In this document: piece after piece, positions 1 through 8,369 of the stretch
Numbering within the stretch: the stretch's first letter is position 1
Layout: the number at the start of each line of letters is the position of its first letter
Source of the DNA: Nordella sp. HKS 07
GTDB lineage: Bacteria; Pseudomonadota; Alphaproteobacteria; Rhizobiales; Aestuariivirgaceae
Direction: 5' to 3'
NCBI RefSeq assembly: GCF_011046735.1
Contig: NZ_CP049258.1
Span: forward strand, 6,900,001-6,964,000
Length of the DNA stretch: 64,000 bases
Notes under the pieces: generated by a model
The model's input: only the letters and a program-made list of their open reading frames with translations
Told to the model about the DNA's origin: nothing
The model's database searches: none
Position numbers and translations under genes: made by a program

Positions 1-408
1 AAACGCAAACCCATCCCCGGCCTGAAGAATGCCCCAGACCTCAAGATCGACGGGCGTGATTTCCCCGAGTTCCATCCGATCCTGACCACCGACTTCTTCG
101 AATTCGGGACATCGACGAACAAGCTCGAGCGGGAAGGAGCAGGCGTCGAGATGGGCGATGCCGTGCTCGGTTTGGTTGTCGAGGAAATGAAGGCTGCCGG
201 ACTCGCCGCGCCCAACTGGCTGGTGATCCGCAATGCCTCCGATCCGCAGATCAACGGCACGCTGCCGAACCGCGATACGCCGGGCGTCGATCCCCAGCTG
301 CGCCGCAACCTCGACATGCAGGCCCATTGGGCCGTCTGGTATTACGAGACCTATGGCTACTGGACGAGCGTCAACAGCGCGATCGCTGTCTGGGCCATGG
401 TTGTCTAG
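1..408 (+). CDS. C-terminal part of an unidentified protein (start outside window)
   Basis: The frame is open from the first base of the window to a TAG at 406-408, giving about 135 residues. The gene starts upstream, outside the window. The C-terminal part has a run around WLVIRNASDPQ followed by an aromatic-rich tail (HWAVWYYETYGYW). The IRNASDP stretch is faintly like the late strand of nucleoside phosphorylase-type proteins (IRxxSDP), but this is only a resemblance and I do not assign a function. A palindromic repeat begins right at the stop codon. Confidence 0.6.
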   Translation, partial: KRKPIPGLKNAPDLKIDGRDFPEFHPILTTDFFEFGTSTNKLEREGAGVEMGDAVLGLVVEEMKAAGLAAPNWLVIRNASDPQINGTLPNRDTPGVDPQLRRNLDMQAHWAVWYYETYGYWTSVNSAIAVWAMVV

Positions 409-485
409 AGCATCGGACCGAAAAGCTTGTGGTCGGGCTTGACCCGACCATGCGAAGCGGTTTTCCGAAAAGATCATGCGCAATC
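408..485. repeat. Palindromic intergenic repeat (Rhizobiales type)
   Basis: The sequence following the first gene is palindromic. A perfect 8-bp stem TGGTCGGG/CCCGACCA lies at 430-437 and 443-450, flanked by imperfectly complementary arms (CGGACCGAAAAGC on the left, GCGGTTTTCCG on the right) and ended by a GATCATGC-like terminus. Elements of this build are very common between genes in Rhizobiales. A shorter relative, with the GGAAAA/TTTTCC arms, is at 9825-9860. Transcribed, it would fold into a strong hairpin and may help end the upstream mRNA. Confidence 0.65.
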
Positions 486-555
486 AAGAAAATAGAGCGT
501 GATGGCGACCCGTCCTAAGCCATCACGCTGTAACGCGCTGCCCGCGGACTCCTGA

Positions 556-1305
556 TCAATATGTCGCGCGCCCGCCCGACACGTCGAATACGGCGCCGGT
601 CGAGAAGGAACATTCCTCGCTGGCGAGCCAGGTGACGAGGCTCGCCACCTCATCGACCGTGCCGAAGCGTCCCATCGGGATCTTCGACAGCATGAAATCG
701 ATATGGGCCTGCGTCATCTGGTCGAAGATCGGCGTCTTGACCGCTGCCGGCGTCACGCAATTGACGGTGACCTTCGTCTTCGCCAGTTCCTTGCCGAGCG
801 ATTTGGTGAGGCCGATCACGGCGGCCTTGGAGGTCGAATAGGCGGGCGCGTTCGGATTTCCCTCCTTGCCGGCGATCGAGGCGATGTTGACGATGCGGCC
901 GTAGTCGTTCTTCTGCATGACCGGCACGACGTTGCGGCAGCAATAGAAGACGCCGTTAACATTGATGTCGATGACCTGGCGCCATTTGTCGGACGGGTAG
1001 TCCCAGGTCGTGGCATTTGGTCCGGTGATGGCGGCACTCGTCACCAGCACATCGATGCGGCCGAATTTCTTCACCGTCTCGGCGACGGCGGCCGCAACAC
1101 TCTCTTCCTTGCTGACATCCACGGCGACACTGAACGCCGCCTGGCCGAGCTTGCCCGCCGCCGCGGCCCCCGCCCCCGCATCGACGTCCCAGATCGCGGC
1201 GGAGCCGCCTTCCGCGATGACGCGCTCGGCGACGGCGAAGCCGATCCCCGAGGCTCCCCCGGTGACCACCGCGACGCGTCCCTTGAATCTTCCGGCAAAC
1301 TGCAT
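556..1305 (-). CDS. Short-chain dehydrogenase/reductase (SDR)
   Basis: This is a 249-residue classical SDR, an NAD(P)-dependent oxidoreductase of the cytosol. The cofactor motif TGGASGIG is at about residues 15-22, the catalytic Ser is in NIASIAG, and the active-site YSTSK follows. The C-terminal region ends in the usual VSGG. Length is typical for the family. The ATG at 1305 is preceded by AGAGGA at good spacing. The gene is divergent from the PfpI-like gene at 1436. The substrate cannot be read from the sequence. Proximity to the sugar locus at 3.6-15 kb makes a sugar or polyol dehydrogenase possible, but this is inference. Confidence 0.85.
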   Translation of the reverse strand: MQFAGRFKGRVAVVTGGASGIGFAVAERVIAEGGSAAIWDVDAGAGAAAAGKLGQAAFSVAVDVSKEESVAAAVAETVKKFGRIDVLVTSAAITGPNATTWDYPSDKWRQVIDINVNGVFYCCRNVVPVMQKNDYGRIVNIASIAGKEGNPNAPAYSTSKAAVIGLTKSLGKELAKTKVTVNCVTPAAVKTPIFDQMTQAHIDFMLSKIPMGRFGTVDEVASLVTWLASEECSFSTGAVFDVSGGRATY

Positions 1306-1435
1306 AGCATCCTCTGTCCCGTTAAAAGTGGCCGGAACATTTCATGCGTCGGCGGTTAGTGCAAGTGATTAAACGCGTGACCGCCATTTCGGAATATGAG
1401 AAACTGCTGAAAAGTATGACAATTGGGAGGACCAC

Positions 1436-2188
1436 ATGAATAAACCCGTCCATCCGGCCCCCGCGGGCGATGCCGGCGTCGTCCGCATCCAGCAATTCGA
1501 AAGCCCGGCGGGTGTGCCTTCGCTGTCGACTCAGTTGCTCGCCACCGCCGAGGGCGACCTCAACCGCGAGCTCAACAGCTTTCTGTTCGACCCGCCTTCC
1601 GACCCTGACCTGCTCAAGGGCAGGAAGATCGCCATCTGCTGCACCAATGGCGTGGAAGAGGTGGAGATCCTGGGCGCCCACCGCTGGCTGAGCGAGCACG
1701 GCGCGACCGTCCACATCGTGGCCCCCAAGGCCGGCCCGCTGCCGCCCTCTTACGGTGTCCGAATGCCGCCCATCGCCGAAACCCATGTGCTGGCTATCCG
1801 CCTCATGGAAAATGGCGGCTGGCTCAAGATCGACCAGTATGTCGAAACCGCCAAGGCGTCCGACTATGACGCCATTATCCTGCCGGGCGGCTGCTGGAAT
1901 CCGGATTTCCTGCGCGCCGACAAGAACGCCATCGCTTTCGTGCAGGAGATGAACAAGGCTGGGAAGCCCGTTTGCGGCATCTGCCACGGCCCCTGGGTGC
2001 TGATCAGCGCCAGATTGCTCAAGGGCAGAAAGGCGACAGCGGTATGGAACATCCATATCGATCTGGAGAATGCCGGGGCTACCGTGATCGACGAGCCGGT
2101 GGTGGTCGACGGCAATCTCATCACCGCACGCTTCCCTTATGACCTCCCGCGCATGATCGAGGCGCTGGTCAAGCAGCTGGTGAAGTAG
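1436..2188 (+). CDS. PfpI/DJ-1-like (class I glutamine amidotransferase-like) protein
   Basis: The 250-residue product carries a DJ-1/PfpI-type domain over about residues 60-250. The nucleophile elbow is seen as CGICHGPW (Cys followed by His, as in PfpI and DJ-1 relatives), and VDGNLITARFPYDLP matches the conserved end of the fold. About 60 N-terminal residues precede the domain and are not recognised. Members act as glyoxalases, chaperone-like proteins or proteases, so the exact activity is open. The start at 1436 has GGGAGGA upstream. It is divergent from the SDR at 556-1305 with 130 bp between them, and is followed by a RIME-like hairpin that could serve as its 3' end. Confidence 0.8.
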   Translation: MNKPVHPAPAGDAGVVRIQQFESPAGVPSLSTQLLATAEGDLNRELNSFLFDPPSDPDLLKGRKIAICCTNGVEEVEILGAHRWLSEHGATVHIVAPKAGPLPPSYGVRMPPIAETHVLAIRLMENGGWLKIDQYVETAKASDYDAIILPGGCWNPDFLRADKNAIAFVQEMNKAGKPVCGICHGPWVLISARLLKGRKATAVWNIHIDLENAGATVIDEPVVVDGNLITARFPYDLPRMIEALVKQLVK

Positions 2189-2210
2189 TTTCGCCAACCT
2201 ATCAGTTGTT

Positions 2211-2261
2211 TCCCCTTCTCCCGCTTGCGGGAGAAGGTGGCCGAAGGCCGGATGAGGGTGT
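2211..2261. repeat. RIME-like palindromic repeat, copy A
   Basis: A 51-bp unit with two hairpins. The first is TTCTCCCGC/GCGGGAGAA around 2216-2235 and the second is GGCCGAAGGCC. It is identical over all 51 bases to 14161-14211. It resembles RIME, the Rhizobium-specific intergenic mosaic element with two palindromes. It sits 22 bases after the stop of the PfpI-like gene. Confidence 0.8.
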
Positions 2262-2351
2262 CCTTCGTGAAATGAATATCGAAATTCAGAGAGTGTCCTT
2301 TTTCCTGAGCGAACACCCTCACCCGCCCTATCGGGCACCCTCTCCCGCAAG

Positions 2352-3592
2352 CGAGACCTTTGCGGAAGTGGTCGGATTGCGGCTGGAGAGGGGAATGGAG
2401 TTTTTTCGCGCGCCCGATTGGGCGGTGGGAACTTGCAATGCCCGGCGGGAGATGCCCCGTATGAGGTATTTTGGTTGCCGGGGTCATGCACTGAGCACCG
2501 CCAGGCGCTTGAGATTGATCGCGGTACACAGCATCGCGAAGTGACCAGCGTTCCTCACAAGCCCGATGTAGCGCACCCGCCGCCATCCCATCAGACGCTT
2601 GGCAATGGCGAAGACCCGCTCGACAGCGCTACGACGACGCGAGATGCCCTTGTTGCGTTGAACTTGGCGCTTGCTCAGCGGATGGTGCCTGTTGGGACGG
2701 TGAGCAATGCGATCATTGGCCCCGGCAGCCTTGAGGGCCGCGCGGCGTGCCTTGGTGTCATAGCCCTTGTCGGCGTAGAGCGCCCGCTCATCGCCCATGA
2801 TCAGCGCATCACCCATAGTCGTATCAGCCACCGAGGCGGTGGTGAGAACACAGCGACGGATGATGCCCGAGCCCAGGTCGACCGCCACATGGCCTTTGTA
2901 GCCAAAGTAGCGCTTGTGGCCCTTCTTGGCCCAGCTCGCCTCAGGATCGGTCGGGCTGAGGATGAGTTTGCTTGCCGGCCGTTCGCCTTTGGGCCCGGCC
3001 TTGTCCTGCTGCGGGGCTTGATCGCTGGCGGGTGCCGGCGCCGGTGTCTTGTCTTCCTTCGGCTTCTCGGGCCGCTTCACATGGGCTTCGACCAGCGTCG
3101 CATCGATGATCGTGCCCTGGCGCAGCAGCAGTCCCTTGGCATCAATCTGAAGGTTCACAACTTCAAACACCGCCTCGCTCAGGCCCCTCGTCGCCAGCTC
3201 CGTGCGAAACCGGCTGATCGTCGAGTGATCCGGCGTGTCTTCACCCAAAGCCAAGCCGACAAAGCGGCGGAACGACAATCTATCGATCAGCGCTTCCTCA
3301 AGGCCTGGATCCGACAGCGAATACCATTGCTGCAGCAAAAGAGCCTTCAGCATCAGCAGTGGCGGGTAGCCGGGCGCGCCATAGGGCGAGCCGCGCATCG
3401 GCGCGAGCAAGGTGTCGATCTGGCCCCAATCGATCAGGCTCTGCACCCGATCAAGTGTCTCGCCCGAGCGGCTCGGCTGCTTCGCCAGAGCATCAGCCAG
3501 GCTAAACTGACCAGTCACGCGTGTCGGCATGCGTCGACCCCCTGTTCCTCTCCCCAGAGAATCACAGATGCCCCACTTCTGCAAAGGTCTCG
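2352..3592 (-). mobile_element. IS5-family insertion sequence, apparently intact
   Basis: Terminal inverted repeats are visible. The left end at 2352-2371 (CGAGACCTTTGCGGAAGTGG) matches the complement of the right end at 3573-3592 with one mismatch (GCGG against GCAG). The element is flanked by CAAG at 2348-2351 and 3593-3596, which fits the CWAG 4-bp target duplication known for IS5-type elements. Because the flanks share GCAAGC, the exact border is ambiguous by one or two bases. It carries one full-length transposase gene with no frameshift. Near-identical ends and an uninterrupted gene suggest recent arrival. Confidence 0.85.
2484..3530 (-). CDS. IS5-family transposase
   Basis: The 348-residue protein is a DDE transposase of the IS5 family. 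The N-terminal part has the DUF772-type segment (YPPLLMLKALLLQQWY, then DRLSFRRFVGL and PDHSTISRFR). The catalytic region follows: an Asp in GTIIDATLV, an Asp near YADKGYDT, and the RRSAVERVFAIAKR block with the catalytic Glu. A proline- and lysine-rich insert at about residues 150-190 separates the first two. The frame is open further upstream, but ATG at 3530 lies just inside the right inverted repeat and starts MPTRVTG as in relatives, so I chose it. Confidence 0.9.
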   Translation of the reverse strand: MPTRVTGQFSLADALAKQPSRSGETLDRVQSLIDWGQIDTLLAPMRGSPYGAPGYPPLLMLKALLLQQWYSLSDPGLEEALIDRLSFRRFVGLALGEDTPDHSTISRFRTELATRGLSEAVFEVVNLQIDAKGLLLRQGTIIDATLVEAHVKRPEKPKEDKTPAPAPASDQAPQQDKAGPKGERPASKLILSPTDPEASWAKKGHKRYFGYKGHVAVDLGSGIIRRCVLTTASVADTTMGDALIMGDERALYADKGYDTKARRAALKAAGANDRIAHRPNRHHPLSKRQVQRNKGISRRRSAVERVFAIAKRLMGWRRVRYIGLVRNAGHFAMLCTAINLKRLAVLSA

Positions 3593-3640
3593 CAAGCGGG
3601 AGAGGGGGAATGAAGGATAGCGTTTCCGAGCGGCTCCGCC

Positions 3641-4585
3641 CTACCCCTTGATCTTCCACTCCTTCATCACCTGCAGCGTGTGCTCGAAAGACACGATCCC
3701 TGCATCCGAGCCCAGACCGGTGGCGACAAGCCCGGCTGACGCCTGAGCGAAACGCAAGCCCGTCTCGACATCCATCTTGTGGTGAAGTGCCGCGATGAAG
3801 CCCCCATCGAAGGCATCACCGCAGCCAGTCGTGTCTACGACCTTCACGTCATAGGCCGGCGACGTGAGCCGCGTGCCGTTACCATGCGCATAGAAGGCGC
3901 CCTCGCCGCCCAGCGTGAACACGCAGCAGGCCGCGCCACGGTCAAGATAGAAGCGGGCGCAATCCTCGGGGCTGGACTGACCCGACATGTCGCGCGCTTC
4001 CTCGATCGACGGCATGAAGTAATCGATATGGGGCAGAAGCGGCTCGACGATGCCGAGCGTCTCGGCGCTGGCGGCGATCAGATCGAAGGTGACGGTGCGG
4101 CCGCGCTTCTTCGCCTCCTTGAGCAGGGTCGCGCTCGCCGGCCCGTCGAGCCGCTTGAGGAGGCCGGTGCCGCCCAGATGGATGATCGGCGCGTCGAACA
4201 CCTGGTCATAAGCCGACGCCGGCACGTCGAAATGATCGGAGGCGCCCCGCACATGCAGCGCCGGCCGGTCGCCATTCGGCCTGACATTGAGAATGGTGGC
4301 GGACGTCGGCACACCCTTGAGGCGCTGCATCGCCGAAGTGTCGATGCCGTGCTTCTCGAGCGTGAGCAGAACCCAGTCGGCTTTCTCGTCATCGCCGATC
4401 GCGCCGACGGCGAGGCTCCTGAGGCCGAGCTTCGCCGTGTCGACCACCGTGCCGCCGGCGGTGCCGGCGACGGTGAGCCTGATTTCCTCGATGAAATCGA
4501 CATTGCCGCGATCTGGAATGCGGGTGACGGGCCGGCCCAGCACGTCAAGGATATAGAGGCCGATGACGGAGACATCGTAACGCAT
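3641..4585 (-). CDS. PfkB-family carbohydrate kinase
   Basis: This is a 314-residue ribokinase/PfkB-family kinase that phosphorylates a sugar or sugar acid with ATP in the cytosol. The N-terminal GTAGGT run at 41-46 is the family's substrate-side glycine motif. DTTGCGDAFDGGF at 251-263 is PfkB signature 2, with the catalytic base Asp257. It is the last gene of a minus-strand run that starts with the ABC importer and follows the small membrane protein by 15 bp. This suggests it phosphorylates the imported compound or its dehydrated product, for example as a 2-keto-3-deoxy-sugar-acid kinase. That assignment is inferred from the neighbouring dehydratase, not from residues. Confidence 0.87.
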   Translation of the reverse strand: MRYDVSVIGLYILDVLGRPVTRIPDRGNVDFIEEIRLTVAGTAGGTVVDTAKLGLRSLAVGAIGDDEKADWVLLTLEKHGIDTSAMQRLKGVPTSATILNVRPNGDRPALHVRGASDHFDVPASAYDQVFDAPIIHLGGTGLLKRLDGPASATLLKEAKKRGRTVTFDLIAASAETLGIVEPLLPHIDYFMPSIEEARDMSGQSSPEDCARFYLDRGAACCVFTLGGEGAFYAHGNGTRLTSPAYDVKVVDTTGCGDAFDGGFIAALHHKMDVETGLRFAQASAGLVATGLGSDAGIVSFEHTLQVMKEWKIKG

Positions 4586-4600
4586 GAATGGGCTTCTGAC

Positions 4601-5038
4601 TTATTTTTTGGAGAGATAGGTGACGGCCGCCGCGAAGCCGGCCGCCGCGATCGCGAGCGCCCACACCAGCGGCTGCATATAGAAAGGCGGCGTTGCGAGC
4701 TGCACCTTGCCGGCCGTGGTGGCGGGATCGGGCGGCTTGAGGAAGAAGACGCCATAGAAATGTGCGGCGGTGATCGAAATCAGGAGTACGCAGCAAAAGA
4801 TCATCGCCACCACGAGCGCCACCGTCACGATGCTGCGGATATTCACGCCGGGTTTGGCGAGCGGCAGCAGATTGTTGATGAGGCCGGCCAGCACCACGAG
4901 GCCGGAGCCGATGGCGAAGAGCGTCAGGCTGAAGGGCTGGAAGATCAGGAGCAGCGCCAATATGCCGAGCCCGATGATGAAGCCTTCTAGCCGCAGCGCG
5001 CCCGCCGGGCTCAAGCTCTTTGTCGGACGCTCGCTCAT
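4601..5038 (-). CDS. Small membrane protein of the ABC importer operon
   Basis: The 145-residue protein has about four hydrophobic spans (roughly residues 17-36, 40-60, 68-92 and 115-140) and no recognised catalytic motif. Its ATG overlaps the stop of the upstream ATPase gene by 4 bases (ATGA), so translation is probably coupled. The glycerol importer operon of Rhizobium leguminosarum (glpSTPQUV) also contains a small conserved protein beside two ATPases and two permeases. By analogy this could be an accessory subunit. That is inference from gene content, as I cannot show homology here. Confidence 0.72.
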   Translation of the reverse strand: MSERPTKSLSPAGALRLEGFIIGLGILALLLIFQPFSLTLFAIGSGLVVLAGLINNLLPLAKPGVNIRSIVTVALVVAMIFCCVLLISITAAHFYGVFFLKPPDPATTAGKVQLATPPFYMQPLVWALAIAAAGFAAAVTYLSKK

Positions 5039-6123
5039 GCCCGCACCGCCTTCCCGTCTTCCCCGAATATATGCGTCTGGCTCGGATCGGCGCGCAGATG
5101 CAGCTTCTCGCCGATCTTGAACTTGACGTCACGCGGTACCACCACCCGGATATCGGAATCATCCGGCGTGCGCGCATGCACCAGCGTCTCCGCTCCCATC
5201 GGCTCGATGAGCTCCGCCGTGGCGGCAATCGTGTCTCTGCTGCCCGACCCGACCGGCGTGAACGCGCGAGGTCGTATGCCGAGCGTGACCTGCGAAGGCT
5301 TGAGCCCGCCGACCGCCGGATTGACTTCGAGCTCCACCCGTTCGCCGCCGAACTGGATCGTCGCCTTGGCGCCGCTCACCTTTTCGAGCTTGCCCTTGAC
5401 CAGGTTCATCTGCGGCGTGCCGATGAAGCTCGCCACGAAGACATTGGCCGGCTTGGCGAAGACCTGATGCGGCGTGCCGATCTGCTCGATGATGCCGTCG
5501 CGCATGATGGCGATGCGGTCGGCCATGGTCAGCGCCTCCAGCTGGTCATGCGTCACGATCACCGTCGCCTTGGAGAGGTTGGACAGAACTTCCTTGATCT
5601 GGCCGCGCATCGAATGGCGCAATTCGACATCGAGGCGCGACAAGGGTTCGTCGAACAGGAAGCAATTGGGCTCGCGCACGATCGCGCGCGCCACCGCAAT
5701 GCGCTGCTTCTCGCCTTCCGACACCTGGCCCGGCATGCGGTCGAGCACGTCGCTCAGATGCAGGATTTTCGCCACCCGCGCCACCCTCTTGTCGCGCTCG
5801 GGCTTCGACAGGTTCTCGTAATGCAAGGGCATGGCGATGTTCTCGCCCACCGACAGCGCCGGATAGAGCGCATAGAACTGGAACACCATGGCGATGTCGC
5901 GCTTTTCAGGCGCCAGTTCGTTCATGCGCTTGCCGGCGATGATGATGTCGCCGGACGTCACCCGCTCGAGGCCGGCGATCATGCGCAATGTCGTGGTCTT
6001 GCCGCAGCCCGAGGGGCCGAGCAGGCAAACCACCTCCCCCGCCGCCACCGACAGGTCGGCGTCCTTGACGGCGACGAAATCGCCGAACCTCTTGGTGATC
6101 TTCCGGGCTTCGATGGTGGACAT
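5035..6123 (-). CDS. ABC importer ATPase 2 (MalK/UgpC-like), degenerate signature
   Basis: A 362-residue ATP-binding subunit of the carbohydrate-uptake class, with a C-terminal TOBE-type domain from about residue 240. Walker A GPSGCGKTT is at 36-44, the Q-loop in MVFQFYALYP, and Walker B FLFDEP with the catalytic Glu159. The switch histidine is His192 in VTHDQ. The ABC signature is not LSGGQ but VSEGE at 134-138, so the second conserved Gly is replaced by Glu. It lies 1 base downstream of the second permease gene. The complementary defect in the other ATPase (9905-10996) suggests the two form a heterodimer. The substrate is unknown, probably a sugar, polyol or sugar acid. Confidence 0.92.
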   Translation of the reverse strand: MSTIEARKITKRFGDFVAVKDADLSVAAGEVVCLLGPSGCGKTTTLRMIAGLERVTSGDIIIAGKRMNELAPEKRDIAMVFQFYALYPALSVGENIAMPLHYENLSKPERDKRVARVAKILHLSDVLDRMPGQVSEGEKQRIAVARAIVREPNCFLFDEPLSRLDVELRHSMRGQIKEVLSNLSKATVIVTHDQLEALTMADRIAIMRDGIIEQIGTPHQVFAKPANVFVASFIGTPQMNLVKGKLEKVSGAKATIQFGGERVELEVNPAVGGLKPSQVTLGIRPRAFTPVGSGSRDTIAATAELIEPMGAETLVHARTPDDSDIRVVVPRDVKFKIGEKLHLRADPSQTHIFGEDGKAVRA

Positions 6124-6124
6124 G

Positions 6125-7069
6125 CTATCTCTTCACGGTGCCGAAGGTAACGCCGCGCAGCAAATGGTTCTGCAGGAAGAAGGTCACCAGGAAAACAGGG
6201 ATCAGGAACAGCGTCTCGATGGCCGCGAGAAGCCCCCACAGCACACCGATGCCGCCGCCGGCGACGGCCTGGTTCATGGCGACCGGCACTGTACGCGTAT
6301 CGACACCGGTCAGCAGCAGCGCGAACAGGAACTCGTTCCAGGTGAGGATGAGGCCGAAGACGAAGGTGGCGGCGAGGCCCGCCAGGACCTGCGGCAGGCA
6401 GATCTTGAGGAACACCCTCACGTCGCTCGATCCGTCGATGCGCGCGGCATCTTCGACATCGGGTGACAATTCATCGAAGAAACTCTTCATCATCCAGATC
6501 GTGAACGGAAGATTGAAGGCCGTATAGAGAAAGATGATGCCGGGATAGGAGCCGGCCAGGCCGGCGACGCGGAACATCAGGATGACCGGGATGATCACCA
6601 CGATGGCCGGCAGCATGCGGGTGGTGAGGATGATGAAGAGATAGGTGTCGTTGCCCTTCAGCGGATAGCGCGAGAAGCCATAGGCGGCAAGCGTGCCGAT
6701 CACCAGCGCCAGAAGCACGGAGGTGCTGGCGATGAAGATCGAGTTGAAGAAGAAGCGATCGAAGCCGGTGCTCTCCGCGGCACCACCCGCGACATACGCG
6801 CGCGAGAACACGGAGGTGAAATTCTCCAACGTCGGCGAGAAGACATACTGTTCCGGGATGAGCCCGAAGAAGCTCGTCGGCAGGAGCTTCGGCGGCACCG
6901 CCAGCGCTTCTGTCTGCAGCTTGAACGAGGTCAGGATGATGATCAGAACGGGGAGGAAGTAGATGAGGCTGATGATTGCTGCGAACAGCGTGTGGCCCCA
7001 CCCGGCCTCGCCCACGCCCGACGCCTTGCGGAAGCCCAGTCTTTCCCAGATGGATGTCGTGTCGGCCAT
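6125..7069 (-). CDS. ABC importer permease 2 (MalG-like)
   Basis: A 314-residue inner-membrane permease with six predicted spans. The EAA loop near residue 210 (EDAARIDGSSDVRVFLKICLP) contacts the ATPase. The first 24 residues are cytosolic, then a hydrophobic segment follows (FAAIISLIYFLPVLIIIL). The gene starts 3 bases after the first permease gene and ends 1 base before ATPase 2, so the block is translated as one unit. Length is slightly over that of typical MalG proteins because of a longer periplasmic loop after the first span. Confidence 0.92.
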   Translation of the reverse strand: MADTTSIWERLGFRKASGVGEAGWGHTLFAAIISLIYFLPVLIIILTSFKLQTEALAVPPKLLPTSFFGLIPEQYVFSPTLENFTSVFSRAYVAGGAAESTGFDRFFFNSIFIASTSVLLALVIGTLAAYGFSRYPLKGNDTYLFIILTTRMLPAIVVIIPVILMFRVAGLAGSYPGIIFLYTAFNLPFTIWMMKSFFDELSPDVEDAARIDGSSDVRVFLKICLPQVLAGLAATFVFGLILTWNEFLFALLLTGVDTRTVPVAMNQAVAGGGIGVLWGLLAAIETLFLIPVFLVTFFLQNHLLRGVTFGTVKR

Positions 7070-7072
7070 CGC

Positions 7073-8134
7073 TCAGGCCCCCTGGCTGCGCCGGTTGGCG
7101 ATATAGAGATAGAGATTGGTGAGCACGATCACCACGAAGAGCAGAAGATAGGAGAGTGCTGCGCCCTCGCTCGTCTTGTTCTGCTCATTGGCGATACGGA
7201 TGACGTGATAGGAAATGGTCATCGTGCCGTTGCCGCCCTTGGTCAGCAGGATCACCAGATCAGCCATCTTGAAGGCTTCGATGGTTCGGAAGAGCAGCGC
7301 CAGCATCAGCAGCCCGCGTATATAGGGAAAGGTGATGGTCCAGAAGCGCCGCCAGCCCGAGACACGGTCGATCGCCGCCGCTTCATAGAGATATTTGGGC
7401 ACCGAGACGAGACCCGCCAGCACCAGCAGCATGACGAAGGGCGACCACATCCAGGCATCGGCGAAGACGATGCCGGCGACGGCCCCGGTCTTGTTCGACA
7501 TCAGGATGAACTGCTCGCCGCCCCAGGCCTTGATCACCTGGCTGATGAGCCCGAAGGTCGGGTCGTAGTAATAGGAGAAGAACACGCCAACCGCGACGAC
7601 CGACAGCATCATCGGGGTGAGCACCAGGATGAGCAGATATTTGCGCAACGGAAACTGCTTGGCGAAGAGCACCGCGAGCAGGAAGCCGACGATCATCTGC
7701 GCGGTGACGGTCAGCACGACGAACATCGCGGTATTGGTGAGATTGGCCCATAGCTCCGGCGCCTTGAGCTCGTTGGTGAGCAGTTGCTCGTAGTTCCGCA
7801 AGCCGACGAAGCGGATAGTCTGCTGGTTGCTCTGATAGGCGAAGAAGGAAAGCCCGAGCGACCACAGCAGCGGAAAGATGTTCATCACGAACAGCACGGC
7901 GATCGCCGGCGACACCAGGAGCCCGCCATAATAGTGACGGCGATAGGCGTTGACGACGAAGGCGGCGGCCACCATCGCCACCATGGCGCCCACCACCCAG
8001 AAGGCGGCATCCGCCGGCAGGATGAGCGTGGCCAGGACCGACACCACGAGGCCAACGGCGATGGCGAGCTTCCAATTGTCGGGTGCCAAGGTCTTGAAAT
8101 CGGGCGCGGGCTGCGAAAGGGCGACGCTCGTCAT
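7073..8134 (-). CDS. ABC importer permease 1 (MalF-like)
   Basis: A 353-residue permease with about eight membrane spans. Two come early (about 24-42 and 44-62), ahead of the six-span core. The EAA loop reads EAAAIDRVSGWRRFWTITFP near residue 250. The frame is open to 8200, but ATG at 8134 starts MTSVALSQ and has GGGGAGGA nine bases upstream, so I use it. It follows the binding-protein gene after a 235-bp gap that holds a terminator-like hairpin and palindromic repeats. Its transcription probably depends on read-through from the binding-protein gene or on a further promoter. Confidence 0.9.
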   Translation of the reverse strand: MTSVALSQPAPDFKTLAPDNWKLAIAVGLVVSVLATLILPADAAFWVVGAMVAMVAAAFVVNAYRRHYYGGLLVSPAIAVLFVMNIFPLLWSLGLSFFAYQSNQQTIRFVGLRNYEQLLTNELKAPELWANLTNTAMFVVLTVTAQMIVGFLLAVLFAKQFPLRKYLLILVLTPMMLSVVAVGVFFSYYYDPTFGLISQVIKAWGGEQFILMSNKTGAVAGIVFADAWMWSPFVMLLVLAGLVSVPKYLYEAAAIDRVSGWRRFWTITFPYIRGLLMLALLFRTIEAFKMADLVILLTKGGNGTMTISYHVIRIANEQNKTSEGAALSYLLLFVVIVLTNLYLYIANRRSQGA

Positions 8135-8155
8135 CTGGACATCCTCCCCTCGACC

Positions 8156-8256
8156 GTCATCCCGGTGCAAACCGGGATCCGCAAAAGCCACCCCACGCAA
8201 CCAACATTGCCGTGTTGCACGAAATTAGCGACCCCCGACTTTCGTCGGGGTGACGG
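8156..8256. repeat. Two-hairpin intergenic repeat
   Basis: The stretch begins GTCATCCCGG and ends CGGGGTGACG, so its termini are roughly inverted. Inside are two stems: TCCCGG/CCGGGA near 8159-8176 and CCCCGAC/GTCGGGG at 8233-8250. A similar GTCATCCCGGCGAAAGC run is at 14134-14150, next to RIME-like copy C. This looks like a dispersed non-autonomous repeat rather than a regulatory site of one operon. Confidence 0.5.
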
Positions 8257-8320
8257 AGAATGGATGAAGCAGCATTCAATGATTCCAGGCACGAGTACCA
8301 AACCCCTGAACGACGATCCG

Positions 8321-8356
8321 AAGAAAAAGAGAACGCCCGCTTTTCGCCGGGCGTCC
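8321..8356 (-). terminator. Rho-independent terminator after the binding-protein gene
   Basis: Read on the minus strand after the stop at 8370, the stem ACGCCCG/CGGGCGT (8333-8339 and 8348-8354) is followed by TTCTCTTTTTCTT. It lies between the binding-protein gene and permease 1 of the same operon. Partial termination here would raise binding protein over permease, a common arrangement in ABC importers. Confidence 0.75.
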
Positions 8357-8369
8357 TCATTTAGCGCTG

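Larger units (their letters stand above)
2313..3608. repeat. RIME-like repeat, copy B, split by an IS
   Basis: The left part (2313-2351) reads the same unit in the opposite orientation to copy A (CACCCTCACCCGCCC, then CCCTCTCCCGCAAG). The right part (3593-3608, CAAGCGGGAGAGGGGG) completes the palindrome after the IS5-family element. Joined, the two halves give CTCTCCCGCAAGCGGGAGAG, so the insertion point is the centre of the hairpin. Confidence 0.75.

Noticed and set aside
2418-3620. 400-residue plus-strand frame over the IS5 transposase
   Set aside because: It crosses the IS border and mirrors the transposase codons, and has no protein-like motif.
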